Source of the DNA: Limnohabitans sp. G3-2
GTDB taxonomy: Bacteria; Pseudomonadota; Gammaproteobacteria; Burkholderiales; Burkholderiaceae_C
Reading direction: 5' to 3'
NCBI RefSeq assembly: GCF_002778275.1
Contig: NZ_NESG01000005.1
Location: 124,001-188,000 of the forward strand
DNA: 64,000 nucleotides
Position numbers and translations under genes: made by a program. Below, piece by piece: positions 27,453 to 35,379 of the stretch; the stretch's first letter is position 1, and every line of letters begins with the position of its first letter. The notes below the pieces were generated by a model that worked only from the letters and a program-made list of their open reading frames with translations, was not told the origin of the DNA and made no database searches.

Positions 27453-27776
27453 TCACTTGAACTTGTAATGGTCGCGGTTGAGCACTGCCGCGACCGAGGT
27501 CACATCCTCCGGAAACATGCCCAAGTTCAATTCGGTGTTGCATTGCTCCACCATGCCGCGCAACAAGGAAGCGTTGTTGATCCGGCCCTGCGGTTTGTAA
27601 ATGGCACTGCCATTGCCACCGACCTTGGAGACATGGCAGGCCACGCACTTGCTTTCGGCAATCAATTTTTCACCCAATTTGTAGTCCGCATCTTTGTAGA
27701 TGACCGGCTGCGAATGGGCAAAAGTTGCACAAAAGAAACTGACACAGACGAGCGCAATCTTGTTTCGGGTGTTCAT
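27453..27776 (-). CDS. small periplasmic monoheme cytochrome c
   Basis: 107 aa. A signal peptide (MNTRNKIALVCVSFFCATFAHS) is followed by one haem site, CVACH, near residue 44-48, and a short helical domain; MFPEDV contains a possible methionine ligand. There is a further cysteine in VEQCNTEL. GGGAGACTTGA precedes the ATG. A strong terminator upstream separates it from the c551-like gene. It is a candidate electron carrier for the Sox enzymes, with no closer assignment possible. Confidence 0.85.
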   Translation of the reverse strand: MNTRNKIALVCVSFFCATFAHSQPVIYKDADYKLGEKLIAESKCVACHVSKVGGNGSAIYKPQGRINNASLLRGMVEQCNTELNLGMFPEDVTSVAAVLNRDHYKFK

Positions 27777-27790
27777 TCAAGTCTCCCATC

Positions 27791-27831
27791 AAAAAAGCCG
27801 CTCAAGGGTAGACCCTAGAGCGGCAAAAAAA
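27791..27831 (-). terminator. terminator between two cytochrome c genes
   Basis: On the minus strand GCCGCTC-T-AGGGT, short loop, ACCCT-T-GAGCGGC is followed by TTTTTT. The stem is 27797-27824. It ends the c551-like transcript before the 107-aa cytochrome gene. Confidence 0.92.
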
Positions 27832-27895
27832 GCCACGAGTATCCATCGAGCTTTCTAAATCATGCTGTTGGCATCAAGCCTGACCAGACTTGGAT

Positions 27896-28207
27896 TTATT
27901 TGGCACCGGCCAAAATCCAAGTGGCCAAGGTCAATGCATCGGCTTCACTCAAAGCGGCTTGGGCGGGCATGGGCACAGGGCCCCACTTGCCCGAACCACC
28001 GGCTTTGATGCTTTTGGCCAAATTGGCTGCTGCGTCTTTTTGACCGGCATATTTCTTAGCCACGTCTTGGTAAGAAGGACCCACCAGTTTCTTGTCCACA
28101 GCGTGGCAGGCCATACAAGCGTTTTTCTTGGCCATGTCCATGTTGGCAAAGGCGGGTGCTGACATCAGGGCAGAGACAGCAACAGCAGCAGCAAAAATCA
28201 GTTTCAT
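27896..28207 (-). CDS. class I cytochrome c (c551-like)
   Basis: 103 aa with a signal peptide (about 1-21, cleavage AFA/N), haem site CMACH near 31-35, the LVGPSY loop and GPVPMPAQ with the axial methionine, the pattern of c551/c552 electron carriers. GGAGCTCTC precedes the ATG. It probably takes electrons from SoxAX/SoxCD or bc1 to the oxidase. Its upstream region is AT-rich. Confidence 0.92.
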   Translation of the reverse strand: MKLIFAAAVAVSALMSAPAFANMDMAKKNACMACHAVDKKLVGPSYQDVAKKYAGQKDAAANLAKSIKAGGSGKWGPVPMPAQAALSEADALTLATWILAGAK

Positions 28208-28566
28208 GAGAGCTCCGTGTGAGGGGTTTTAAATATAATTAATCGCTAATTTAACCGAAATCAAGACAGCTTTACGCAAAGCTGCTCAACTTTAGCCTCA
28301 AGGATTTTACTGAGGACCCGCTGCATAAAGACGGAAAGCCATCCCCAAAACGCGGCCATAGGACTCAGTCAAAAACAGACTGCTCGACCTTGACCACCGA
28401 TTTGCTTGCAGCGGCCCAAGCGTCAAACTACTCGCAATCAATGCAACATTCAGATCGCGGCTCGACAAGGCATCAACCATGGCAGAGGGCCTCGGCAGCT
28501 CAGGGGGAAATTTGACCTATACGATGCGCATTCGAACCGAAACACGATCGCCATCCCCTCTGTGCC
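28208..28566. other. 359-bp divergent intergenic region
   Basis: No gene seen. It contains an AT-rich stretch (28228-28255) likely to hold the c551 promoter and a perfect 7-bp inverted repeat CAGCTTT-ACGC-AAAGCTG at 28267-28284 without a T-run. The remainder shows nothing recognisable. Confidence 0.5.
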
Positions 28567-29127
28567 GTGAAAAAATCTGCACCTCCTGAACATCCTACAA
28601 GCAGCCTATCGGAACACATGGTCCGCGAACTGCGCTCCGATCACGCGGGCGAGTCCGGGGCTGTCTACATTTACAAAGGCATCACGGCAGTGGCCCACTG
28701 GCGACAAGATGTCGAGTTGCTGGCCTTTGCCCGCCAGCATGGGGACACCGAAACCGAACATTTGCGCCTGATTGAGGACTGGCTACCCGCTGAGCGCAGA
28801 AGTCGTTTGCTGCTGCCCTGGCGCATGGCGGGTTGGCTGACCGGAGCGCTGCCCGCGCTGTTCGGCCGACGTGCCGTTTACGGCACCATCGCCGCCGTCG
28901 AGACCTTTGTGGATGTGCATTACCAACAGCAAATTGACCACCTGCGACAGCACGGCGGCCCCGCAGGCCTGCTGCCTTTGCTGGCACGCTGCCAGGTCGA
29001 CGAACAGCACCACCGAGACGAAGCCGCCGCCCTAGCAGGGCACGATTCGCCTTGGCTGTTACGCTGGTGGTGCAAGGTGGTCAGCTCAGGTTCTGCCGCA
29101 GCAGTTGTGCTGGCACGGCGCGTATAA
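28567..29127 (+). CDS. Coq7-family demethoxyubiquinone hydroxylase-like protein
   Basis: 186 aa. Di-iron ligand motifs of the Coq7/ferritin-like fold are visible: ELRSDHAGESGAVYIYKGI, DTETEHLRLIEDW, and VDEQHHRDEA. Coq7 adds the C6 hydroxyl in ubiquinone synthesis. The listed start is a GTG without a clear ribosome-binding site; ATG at 28618 (MVRELRSDHAGE) is a plausible shorter start. It lies between the two sox gene groups on the opposite strand to soxC. Confidence 0.85.
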   Translation: MKKSAPPEHPTSSLSEHMVRELRSDHAGESGAVYIYKGITAVAHWRQDVELLAFARQHGDTETEHLRLIEDWLPAERRSRLLLPWRMAGWLTGALPALFGRRAVYGTIAAVETFVDVHYQQQIDHLRQHGGPAGLLPLLARCQVDEQHHRDEAAALAGHDSPWLLRWWCKVVSSGSAAAVVLARRV

Positions 29128-29166
29128 AGATCCGAGCCTTCTCAGCGCATTGAAAGCATTTCCCCC

Positions 29167-29787
29167 ATGAGCTCTTTTCATAACCCCCAACAGACGTGGA
29201 ACCAACGCTTTGCCGCCGAGCACTATGTGTTTGGCCAAGCGCCCAACGCCTATTTGCAATCACAAGCGGCGCACCTCTCGCCTGGGAATGCCCTGGCCGT
29301 GGCCGATGGCGAGGGCCGCAACGGCGTGTGGCTGGCCCAGCAAGGCCTGCAGGTCGATGCCTTTGATTTTTCGGACAACGCCATCCGCAAAGCCCGTGCT
29401 TTGGCGCAAAGCCGACAAGTGGCCGTGAATTTTGTCTGCAGCGATTGGCAGTCGTTTGATTGGCGGCCTGCGCATTACGACAACGTGGTGGGCATCTTTT
29501 TTCAGTTCGCCACACCCGAAGAGCGCGGCGCCCTGTTTGCGCGCATGCTGAGCAGCCTCAAGCCCGGGGGCACCCTGATCGTTCAGGGCTACACGCCGCG
29601 CCAACTGGACTTCAACACGGGCGGCCCCGGCAAACTGGCGCACCTGTACGACGAAGCCCTGATGCTGAATGCCTTCGGCGCACTGGACATCCTCGACCTG
29701 CGCACCTATGAGGCTGAGATCACCGAGGGCACAGGCCACCAGGGCATGTCGGGCCTGTTGGGTCTGACGGCACGTAAGCCTGTTTGA
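29167..29787 (+). CDS. SAM-dependent methyltransferase
   Basis: 206 aa class I methyltransferase. It starts with the WNQRFAAEHYVFGQAPNAYL lead typical of the TehB-like group; ALAVADGEGRNGVWLAQQGLQVDAFDFS covers motif I and the acidic SAM-ribose residue, and FFQFATPEERGALF follows. Substrate unknown. It is 39 bases after the Coq7-like gene on the same strand, probably the same transcript. Confidence 0.88.
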   Translation: MSSFHNPQQTWNQRFAAEHYVFGQAPNAYLQSQAAHLSPGNALAVADGEGRNGVWLAQQGLQVDAFDFSDNAIRKARALAQSRQVAVNFVCSDWQSFDWRPAHYDNVVGIFFQFATPEERGALFARMLSSLKPGGTLIVQGYTPRQLDFNTGGPGKLAHLYDEALMLNAFGALDILDLRTYEAEITEGTGHQGMSGLLGLTARKPV

Positions 29788-29864
29788 GGCAAAAATGGCC
29801 GGAACACCACCAGGGTTCCAAGAGAATGAATCACATTTTGCATGCAGCTTGCGATGTTCAGACC

Positions 29865-30566
29865 CTAGCGTATCAACAAAGCTTCATTGGTAATTTCATA
29901 ACGCCGGCCCTGTTTGTCAAAGGGCTTTAAGGCACCGTCGCGCACCAGGCTGCTGATTTCGCGGCTGACGGTTTCGAGTTGGATGTCGAGCATGGCGCCC
30001 ATGTCGTCGCGCGCAAACAACGACGTGAAGTCTGGTTGGTCGGGGTCACGCATCTTCAGGGCCAAGGCGGCCACGCGTTGGCGGGCTGATCCGAAGTTCA
30101 AATCAGCCAGCCAATCGTCGGCGTCTTTCAGGGCCTGTTGCCACTTTTGCATCAGGCGCTTGTGCAGGCGTGGCGAGTTGGACGACAAATGGTGCAAGAC
30201 CGACAAGGGAATGCGGCAGACCTGGGCTTCGACCAAGGCGATGGCTTCGCTGTCATAGCGGGCGGTGGCCAGGGCTTCGAGCCCGATCACGTCGCCCGGG
30301 CGCAGCACGCGCACGATGCGTTCGCGGCCGTCGGCAGTGGCCCGCACCAGTTTGACCATGCCTTTGCGCAAGGTGAACACGCCCACGGCGGTTTGACCTT
30401 CGGTGTACAGCGCCGTGTCGGGCGCGAACACCATGTCGTCGATGGGGGTATGAATCTCGCCAAAGTCCTGTTCGTTCAAGTCGGCAAACAGCACCATGTC
30501 GCGGATACCGCAGCTGCGGCAGTCTGAGGTGCCTTTCCAGGCTGAGTCAATCTTGATGGGGATCAT
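29865..30566 (-). CDS. Crp/Fnr-family transcriptional regulator with incomplete Fnr cysteine set
   Basis: 233 aa. A cyclic-nucleotide-binding-like beta-roll (about 25-150) is joined by a dimer helix to a winged helix with the recognition segment LDIQLETVSREISSL. Cysteines are C16 and C19 (CRSC) and C117; E. coli FNR uses C20, C23, C29 and C122, so the third N-terminal cysteine is missing. The recognition residues E..SR match Fnr-type DNA contacts. It could sense oxygen, redox or nitric oxide in an altered way; it is a candidate for the box at 11545. Confidence 0.88.
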   Translation of the reverse strand: MIPIKIDSAWKGTSDCRSCGIRDMVLFADLNEQDFGEIHTPIDDMVFAPDTALYTEGQTAVGVFTLRKGMVKLVRATADGRERIVRVLRPGDVIGLEALATARYDSEAIALVEAQVCRIPLSVLHHLSSNSPRLHKRLMQKWQQALKDADDWLADLNFGSARQRVAALALKMRDPDQPDFTSLFARDDMGAMLDIQLETVSREISSLVRDGALKPFDKQGRRYEITNEALLIR

Positions 30567-30617
30567 GTTTTGAATCTAGCATGTGGACAATGCCGCCAGC
30601 TGACGCGGTCATTGTAT

Positions 30618-31115
30618 TTACAGGGCCTTGCGTCCTTGTGCCATGCGCTCTTCAAGATAGGGACCGTAAAAATCGGGCAGGTAGGCACCCTCCATGCGAT
30701 CAGCCACTTCTTTGCCGCCGGAACCAAAAAACAGCAGTGTGGGCGTGATGGAGACTTTCCACCGCCGGGTCAGTTCATCGTGCGTGGTGAGCTTGCCCGC
30801 AAAGTCGAGCACAGGCTGGTTGTTGCGCATGTCCACCTGCACGATCGCAGTGCCGGCAAGCGCCATGGGAGAGAGGTGACTCTGCCTGGCTTGTCGGCAA
30901 AACACGCAACCGTCCAAGCTGACCATGACGATCAGGGGCTGCTTGTTTTTCAGAGCACGGGACAGTTCGTCGGGCAATGATTGGGCTGCGGGCAAGGTGG
31001 CCGCACGGCCCGATTGTGCCCAAACGGGAGTGACCGCAAGAGATACCCCCACCCGTAAAAGCCAGTCGCGACGGCGCAAAGCAGACAAAGAAAATAGAGA
31101 CGGGTTGGAATCCAT
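30618..31115 (-). CDS. periplasmic thioredoxin-like protein (SoxS/SoxW type)
   Basis: 165 aa. A signal with RRR near residue 14 (LRRRDWLLRVGVSLAVTPVWA) precedes a thioredoxin fold with CVFC at about 70-73 and the cis-proline in ITPT. Thioredoxins of this type reduce or reactivate SoxYZ in other sox clusters. It is divergent from the soxT-like gene, 102 bp away, which supports the sulfur-oxidation link. Confidence 0.85.
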   Translation of the reverse strand: MDSNPSLFSLSALRRRDWLLRVGVSLAVTPVWAQSGRAATLPAAQSLPDELSRALKNKQPLIVMVSLDGCVFCRQARQSHLSPMALAGTAIVQVDMRNNQPVLDFAGKLTTHDELTRRWKVSITPTLLFFGSGGKEVADRMEGAYLPDFYGPYLEERMAQGRKAL

Positions 31116-31217
31116 GAATTGCAGACAGTGGACAATAGCGGGTTTTGTGCAGCGGCCTGACGCATCGCCAGTGCCGCACGTTGAATATAAGAACCCAATG
31201 AATTATTGGAGAAATCC

Positions 31218-32282
31218 ATGAATCTCGCAAGCTTGCTCGAAACCTGGGGAGACTCGAATGTACTGGCCATGGCGGGTGCATTGGTGGGCTTCATCTTTGG
31301 CCTGGCGGCTCAGCGCAGTCGGTTTTGTGCGCGGGCAGCCGTGGTGGAGTGCTGCGAGGGCCAAACGGGTGACCGCTTCAGCGTGTGGTGGCTGGCTTTT
31401 GGGGCGGCACTGGTGGGCGTACAGGCGCTGGTTTGGGCGGGCGGGCTGCAGCCTGCCAACTCGCGCTACATCTCCGGGGTAGGCAGTGTGTCTGGCGCGG
31501 TTCTGGGCGGATTGTTGTTTGGTGCGGGCATGATTTTGACGCGCGGCTGCGCCAGCCGCCTGCTGATTTTGTCGGGCAATGGCAATTTACGCGCCTTGCT
31601 GGCTGGCCTGGTCTTTGCCGTCACGGTGCAGGCCAGCATTGCGGGTTGGCTGGCCCCTGCACGCCAGGCCATGGCAGGCTGGTGGGTCATCGATGGCGGG
31701 CCCGGGCGTGATTTGCTTCACATCACAGGCCTTGGCCCCACGGGTGGGCTGGTGTTGTCGGGGCTGGCCTTGGGCACAGGGGTTTTCTTTTTCTTCAAGA
31801 CGCACCAGCGTCGCTGGGGCTTGGCGCTGGGGGCCATCGTGGTGGGCCTGAGCATTGCTATGGGCTGGGGCCTGACGCAGGCCATCGCCTCGCAGTCGTT
31901 TGAAGCAGTGCAGATTCAGGGCCTGAGCTTCAGCAGCGCATCGGCCGAGATGTTGATGCGGGTGTTGTCCACCGCCACATCGCCCAGCCTGGGCTTTGAT
32001 GCCGGTTTGCTGCCCGCCACTTTTGCGGGTTCTTTGTTGGGCGCTCTGGTCGGTGGTGACTTCAAGTTCGAGGGCTTCAAGACTGAGAACAAGCTGGGCC
32101 ACTACCTCACCGGTGCAGTTCTGATGGGTTTTGGTGCGGTGTTGGCAGGCGGCTGCACCGTGGGCGCGGGCATGACTGGGGGCTCGGTGTTCTCGCTCAC
32201 GGCCTGGCTGACCCTCATCGCCATTTGGCTGGGTGCGGGCCTGTCTTGGCGCATTCACCGCAGCATGGGCTGGCAGATCTGA
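31218..32282 (+). CDS. soxT: YeeE/YedE-family sulfur-compound transporter (SoxT-like)
   Basis: 354 aa, about nine to ten membrane helices. Conserved cysteine motifs of the family: AQRSRFCARAAV, TRGCASR and LAGGCTVGAGMTGGS. The start at 31218 has GGAG six bases upstream; TTG at 31206 is a false longer start. It would import thiosulfate or another sulfur compound. It lies between a thioredoxin gene and soxFE, so the SoxT name is likely but not proven. Confidence 0.88.
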   Translation: MNLASLLETWGDSNVLAMAGALVGFIFGLAAQRSRFCARAAVVECCEGQTGDRFSVWWLAFGAALVGVQALVWAGGLQPANSRYISGVGSVSGAVLGGLLFGAGMILTRGCASRLLILSGNGNLRALLAGLVFAVTVQASIAGWLAPARQAMAGWWVIDGGPGRDLLHITGLGPTGGLVLSGLALGTGVFFFFKTHQRRWGLALGAIVVGLSIAMGWGLTQAIASQSFEAVQIQGLSFSSASAEMLMRVLSTATSPSLGFDAGLLPATFAGSLLGALVGGDFKFEGFKTENKLGHYLTGAVLMGFGAVLAGGCTVGAGMTGGSVFSLTAWLTLIAIWLGAGLSWRIHRSMGWQI

Positions 32283-32321
32283 ATTTTTTCTGAGTGCGGT
32301 CTACCGCGCACTCACCGAGCA

Positions 32322-32363
32322 TAAAAAAAACGCCGCCAGTCCCATGGACTGCGGCGTTTTTTT
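32322..32363. terminator. bidirectional terminator between soxT-like gene and soxF
   Basis: CGCCGC-(C)-AGTCC (32331-32342) pairs with GGACT-GCGGCG (32346-32356) around CAT, flanked by A8 and T7. It serves both convergent genes. Confidence 0.93.
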
Positions 32364-32394
32364 GTAGCGTGGCAACAGCCACGCTCGGGGTGCA

Positions 32395-33669
32395 TCAAGC
32401 CAGTGTGTCGGCCCAGATGTTTTGCGCCCAAGACCAAGCGTACACACCTTCGAGTTCATTGGCCGCGCTGGACACGCCGCCCGAGCCGGGCACGGTCAGC
32501 ATGGTTTTTTTCTCGGCGTCGTACTTGTGCACGCTGGCAACGTGGACCACGTCTTTGCTGCTGACATAGCTGTAGCAGGTGTTGTTGTAGATCGGCATGG
32601 GGTTGACCTCTTTGCCCATCAACAAGGCCACCACGGCCGCAGCGCAGGTTTTGCCATGCTGGTTGGCCATGTGGCCCGACTTGGGCATGCCTGGCGCAAT
32701 CTGGATGGCGTCACCCAAAACGTGCACGTTTTTGGCGGCTTTGGATTCGAAGGTGAGGAAGTCCACTTCGCACCAGCGCTTGTTGGCCGTGGCCAAACCG
32801 GCGTTGACGGCGATGTCACCGGCACGCATGCTGGGGATGACGTTGAGCACGCCGGCTTTGATGTCGTCGTTGAACTCGAACTTCAAGGTGTTGGTGGCCG
32901 CATCAACATCGGTCACATTGTGTTTGCCACGGTACTCAACGATGCCTTTGTAGCGCTCGGCCCAGGCTTTTTTGAACAGCGGGCCTTTGGACGTCACGTC
33001 GTCGTTGGCGTCCAGGATCAGCACCTTGCTCTTGGGCTTGGCCTTGGTGAAGTACTCGGCCACTTGGCAAGCACGCTCGTAAGGGCCGGGGGGGCAGCGG
33101 TAAGGGGCCAGCGGGATGGACATGGCGAAGACGCCACCATCGGGCATGGCTTCGAGTTGCTTGCGCAGCGTGACGGTTTGTTCGCCCGCCTTCCAGGCGT
33201 GCATGACTTTGTCTTTGGCGCCGGCCTTGTTCATGCCGGGCAAAGTTTCCCACATGAAGTCCACGCCGGGCGAAACGATCAGGCGGTCATAGCTCAGCTC
33301 GGCACCACTGGCCAGCTTGACGATGCGCTTGTCGGCGTCGATGCTGTTGACGCGGTCCTTGATGACCTTGACGCCATGGCGTTTGGTCAGGTTGTCATAA
33401 GGCGTGGTGATTTCGGTGATGGTTTTGCTGCCGCCAATGACCAGGTTGGACATAGGGCAGGAGATGAAAGCATCACTGGGCTCGACCAGAGTGACTTGGA
33501 TTTTGTGCTCTGACCACATGCGCAGGTATTTGGCGGCCGTGGCACCGGAGTAGCCACCGCCAATCACCACCACCTTGGGGCCGCTGCCACCACCCACGGT
33601 GGCGCAACCCGAAACCAGTCCCATGGCACCCAAAGCGGAGCCAGTCTGCAGAAAATGACGACGTTGCAT
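32395..33669 (-). CDS. soxF: sulfide dehydrogenase flavoprotein SoxF/FccB
   Basis: 424 aa. The Tat signal MQRRHFLQTG ends in the lipobox VSGC, so it may be a Tat-exported lipoprotein. FAD-binding VVVIGGGYSGATAAKYL starts near residue 33. Redox cysteines lie in YRCPPGPYERAC and NNTCYSYV, as in flavocytochrome c sulfide dehydrogenase. With the small cytochrome next to it (SoxE) it would oxidise sulfide in the periplasm and can also reactivate SoxYZ. Confidence 0.94.
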   Translation of the reverse strand: MQRRHFLQTGSALGAMGLVSGCATVGGGSGPKVVVIGGGYSGATAAKYLRMWSEHKIQVTLVEPSDAFISCPMSNLVIGGSKTITEITTPYDNLTKRHGVKVIKDRVNSIDADKRIVKLASGAELSYDRLIVSPGVDFMWETLPGMNKAGAKDKVMHAWKAGEQTVTLRKQLEAMPDGGVFAMSIPLAPYRCPPGPYERACQVAEYFTKAKPKSKVLILDANDDVTSKGPLFKKAWAERYKGIVEYRGKHNVTDVDAATNTLKFEFNDDIKAGVLNVIPSMRAGDIAVNAGLATANKRWCEVDFLTFESKAAKNVHVLGDAIQIAPGMPKSGHMANQHGKTCAAAVVALLMGKEVNPMPIYNNTCYSYVSSKDVVHVASVHKYDAEKKTMLTVPGSGGVSSAANELEGVYAWSWAQNIWADTLA

Positions 33670-33681
33670 GACAGTTCTTCC

Positions 33682-33990
33682 TTATTTCTTCTGGGCGGCA
33701 AAGTAGCCAGCGATGGCAGCAATCTGCTCATCGGAATAGCCCTTGGCGAGCTGATGCATGATGGTGGCTGCAGGCACGCGACCGGCTTTGTAGTCCATCA
33801 TTTTTTGAATGGTGACCTCTTTGGGCACACCCGCCAAAGCAATCATGCCCGGCTGAGCATGGCCATTGGTGCCGTGGCAGGCAGCGCACGAAGCGGCCCA
33901 GCTGCGCACATGCAGCGGATCGACCTGGGCTTGGGCCAGGCCGGACAGGGCGACCAAGGCGGCCGCTGTCAAAGCGTGTTGAATCTTCAT
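33682..33990 (-). CDS. soxE: cytochrome c subunit SoxE/FccA-like
   Basis: 102 aa. Signal peptide (about 1-21), haem site CAACH near 35-39, and a c553-type fold with MIALAGVP and MMDYKAG. Twelve bases separate it from soxF, its expected flavoprotein partner. GAGGAAAACCC precedes the ATG. Confidence 0.93.
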   Translation of the reverse strand: MKIQHALTAAALVALSGLAQAQVDPLHVRSWAASCAACHGTNGHAQPGMIALAGVPKEVTIQKMMDYKAGRVPAATIMHQLAKGYSDEQIAAIAGYFAAQKK

Positions 33991-34039
33991 GGGTTTTCCT
34001 CGAAAAAAAAGTCGGGGCTTGTGAATGTCTCAAAGCCCA

Positions 34040-34450
34040 TCAGGGGCGCAGATACACAAATCTTTCATTGGCCTGCAGCTTGGCCACTTCGGCCACACCG
34101 GAGGGCACCACTTTGGCTTCCATCAGCAGTTTGTCGGCAGAGATTTTGCGCGACACCAGGGTGTTGTTGCACACACGGAACTCCACGCCCTTATTGACCA
34201 GGTCACTGACGCCGCCGGCAAAAGGCTGGTCCATCTGATTGGTGGCACCGTCAAGCAGGAAATCGATGCCCAAACCGTGGGTCACGACCACGATTTTGGC
34301 AGTCGGGTCAGCAGCCAGGTGGTTGCGGATGTTGCCTATGGCCCGTGATGCTTGGGGGATGCCCTCGCTCAAGTGGTAAACCACCTTGATCTCTGCCCAG
34401 CTCAGGGTACAGGCCAGCAGGCCAGTCATCCATAACAAGTGTTTCTTCAT
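34040..34450 (-). CDS. periplasmic DsrE-family protein
   Basis: 136 aa. The start at 34450 has AAGGAG upstream and gives a signal peptide (MKKHLLWMTGLLACTLSWA). The DsrE-like fold is shown by IKVVYHLSEGIPQASRAIGNIRNHL, IVVVTHGLGIDFLL and GVEFRVCNNTL with the conserved cysteine. DsrE-type proteins bind sulfur as persulfide; an exported member next to soxEF and an ArsR regulator suggests a sulfur carrier or sensor partner in the periplasm. Confidence 0.87.
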   Translation of the reverse strand: MKKHLLWMTGLLACTLSWAEIKVVYHLSEGIPQASRAIGNIRNHLAADPTAKIVVVTHGLGIDFLLDGATNQMDQPFAGGVSDLVNKGVEFRVCNNTLVSRKISADKLLMEAKVVPSGVAEVAKLQANERFVYLRP

Positions 34451-34535
34451 TCGTTGCTCCTTAAGTATGGATATTAGCCGCGTCGAGGGTTGAATCGTGC
34501 CCGTGAAAACCCGGCCTGAAACTGACATCGATCTT

Positions 34536-34865
34536 TCAATCGTTTTCGCTGGCAATTTGCACGCAAACCGAGCGGCACAAGGTGACCACGCGGTCGTTGA
34601 CGATTCGGTAAAAAATTTGCACGCCCTCTCGGCGCTTGCCCAGCACGCCTGCTTGGTAGAGGGTGTTCAGGTGCTGCGACATATTGGGCTGGGTGGTGTC
34701 GATCTCGGCCAGCAACTCACCCACGTTCTTTTCACCATTGCACAGGGCACTGATGATGCGCAAGCGCATGGGGGCCGACATAACGCGAAACAACTCCGCG
34801 GCTTTGTCAAAAACCTCTTCCGATTCGGTCAGGACGTTGTCTTCGGGTGCTGCTGTTTTGGCCAT
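34536..34865 (-). CDS. ArsR-family regulator of the sox accessory genes
   Basis: 109 aa winged-helix protein. The recognition helix is TTQPNMSQHLNTLYQAG and the wing KRREGVQIFYRI. Cysteines are C42 (ALCNGEKNV), C97 and C101; they do not match the BigR-type pair 66 apart, so sensing differs from the regulator at 17913. It heads the run dsrE-soxE-soxF and may control them and soxC. It resembles SoxR regulators in location, but that name is not certain. Confidence 0.88.
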   Translation of the reverse strand: MAKTAAPEDNVLTESEEVFDKAAELFRVMSAPMRLRIISALCNGEKNVGELLAEIDTTQPNMSQHLNTLYQAGVLGKRREGVQIFYRIVNDRVVTLCRSVCVQIASEND

Positions 34866-35379
34866 GGTGTCATTTCTTCGAATGTCTAAAATGCCGCACG
34901 ATTGTCCTGCAAAAAGCCACGAGGCAGGTCAATGCGAAATTGGCTGCCAGCTGCGCGGCAGCCTCGCAGGCATCCATCCCAGTGATTGTTGCCAATTTTG
35001 GCGCAGTTTCAAACCATTGATTTGTTCTTTGCTTATGTGCAAATACAGATAAGCGGCGAGCCATGCCCAGGGTCATCACCCTCAGCCGACAGGTCAGCGC
35101 AGAGTTCCAGCAACCCATCGGCTTTTTCGGTCCGTCTACCCTGCTGCGCACGCAAGAGCTCAGCAACCACCCGGAACTGATCCGCGGCCTGGGCCTAATC
35201 ACCTTCAACTGCATCCGAGCCCCAGGCCGAATTCGCGGGACTAATTGGCCTAAGCCCGCTTAAGCAGTGTGGGCTTGCACACGCCCCAACTGCTGGACGA
35301 GGCCCTGGGATGACACGTCCTCTGCCTCAAGCCCAGGCCGAGGTCAAAGGGCCTTGTCAATCTTGAATAAGATGGGCGG
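34866..35379. other. 514-bp region without a recognisable gene
   Basis: A short open frame exists at 35063-35263 (66 codons, plus strand) but it has no ribosome-binding site and no recognised family; it could be a decayed gene. A weak inverted repeat AAGCCC...GGGCTT lies at about 35252-35276. The arsR promoter should lie in 34866-34920 (TTCGAA at 34877-34882). Confidence 0.45.

Noticed and set aside
28267..28284. Terminator at the inverted repeat CAGCTTT-ACGC-AAAGCTG
   Set aside because: The stem is AT-rich and short, has no T-run, and no gene ends next to it.
35063..35263. 66-codon open frame in the gap after the second ArsR gene
   Set aside because: No ribosome-binding site, no recognised family and no partner; kept only as a note on the gap.
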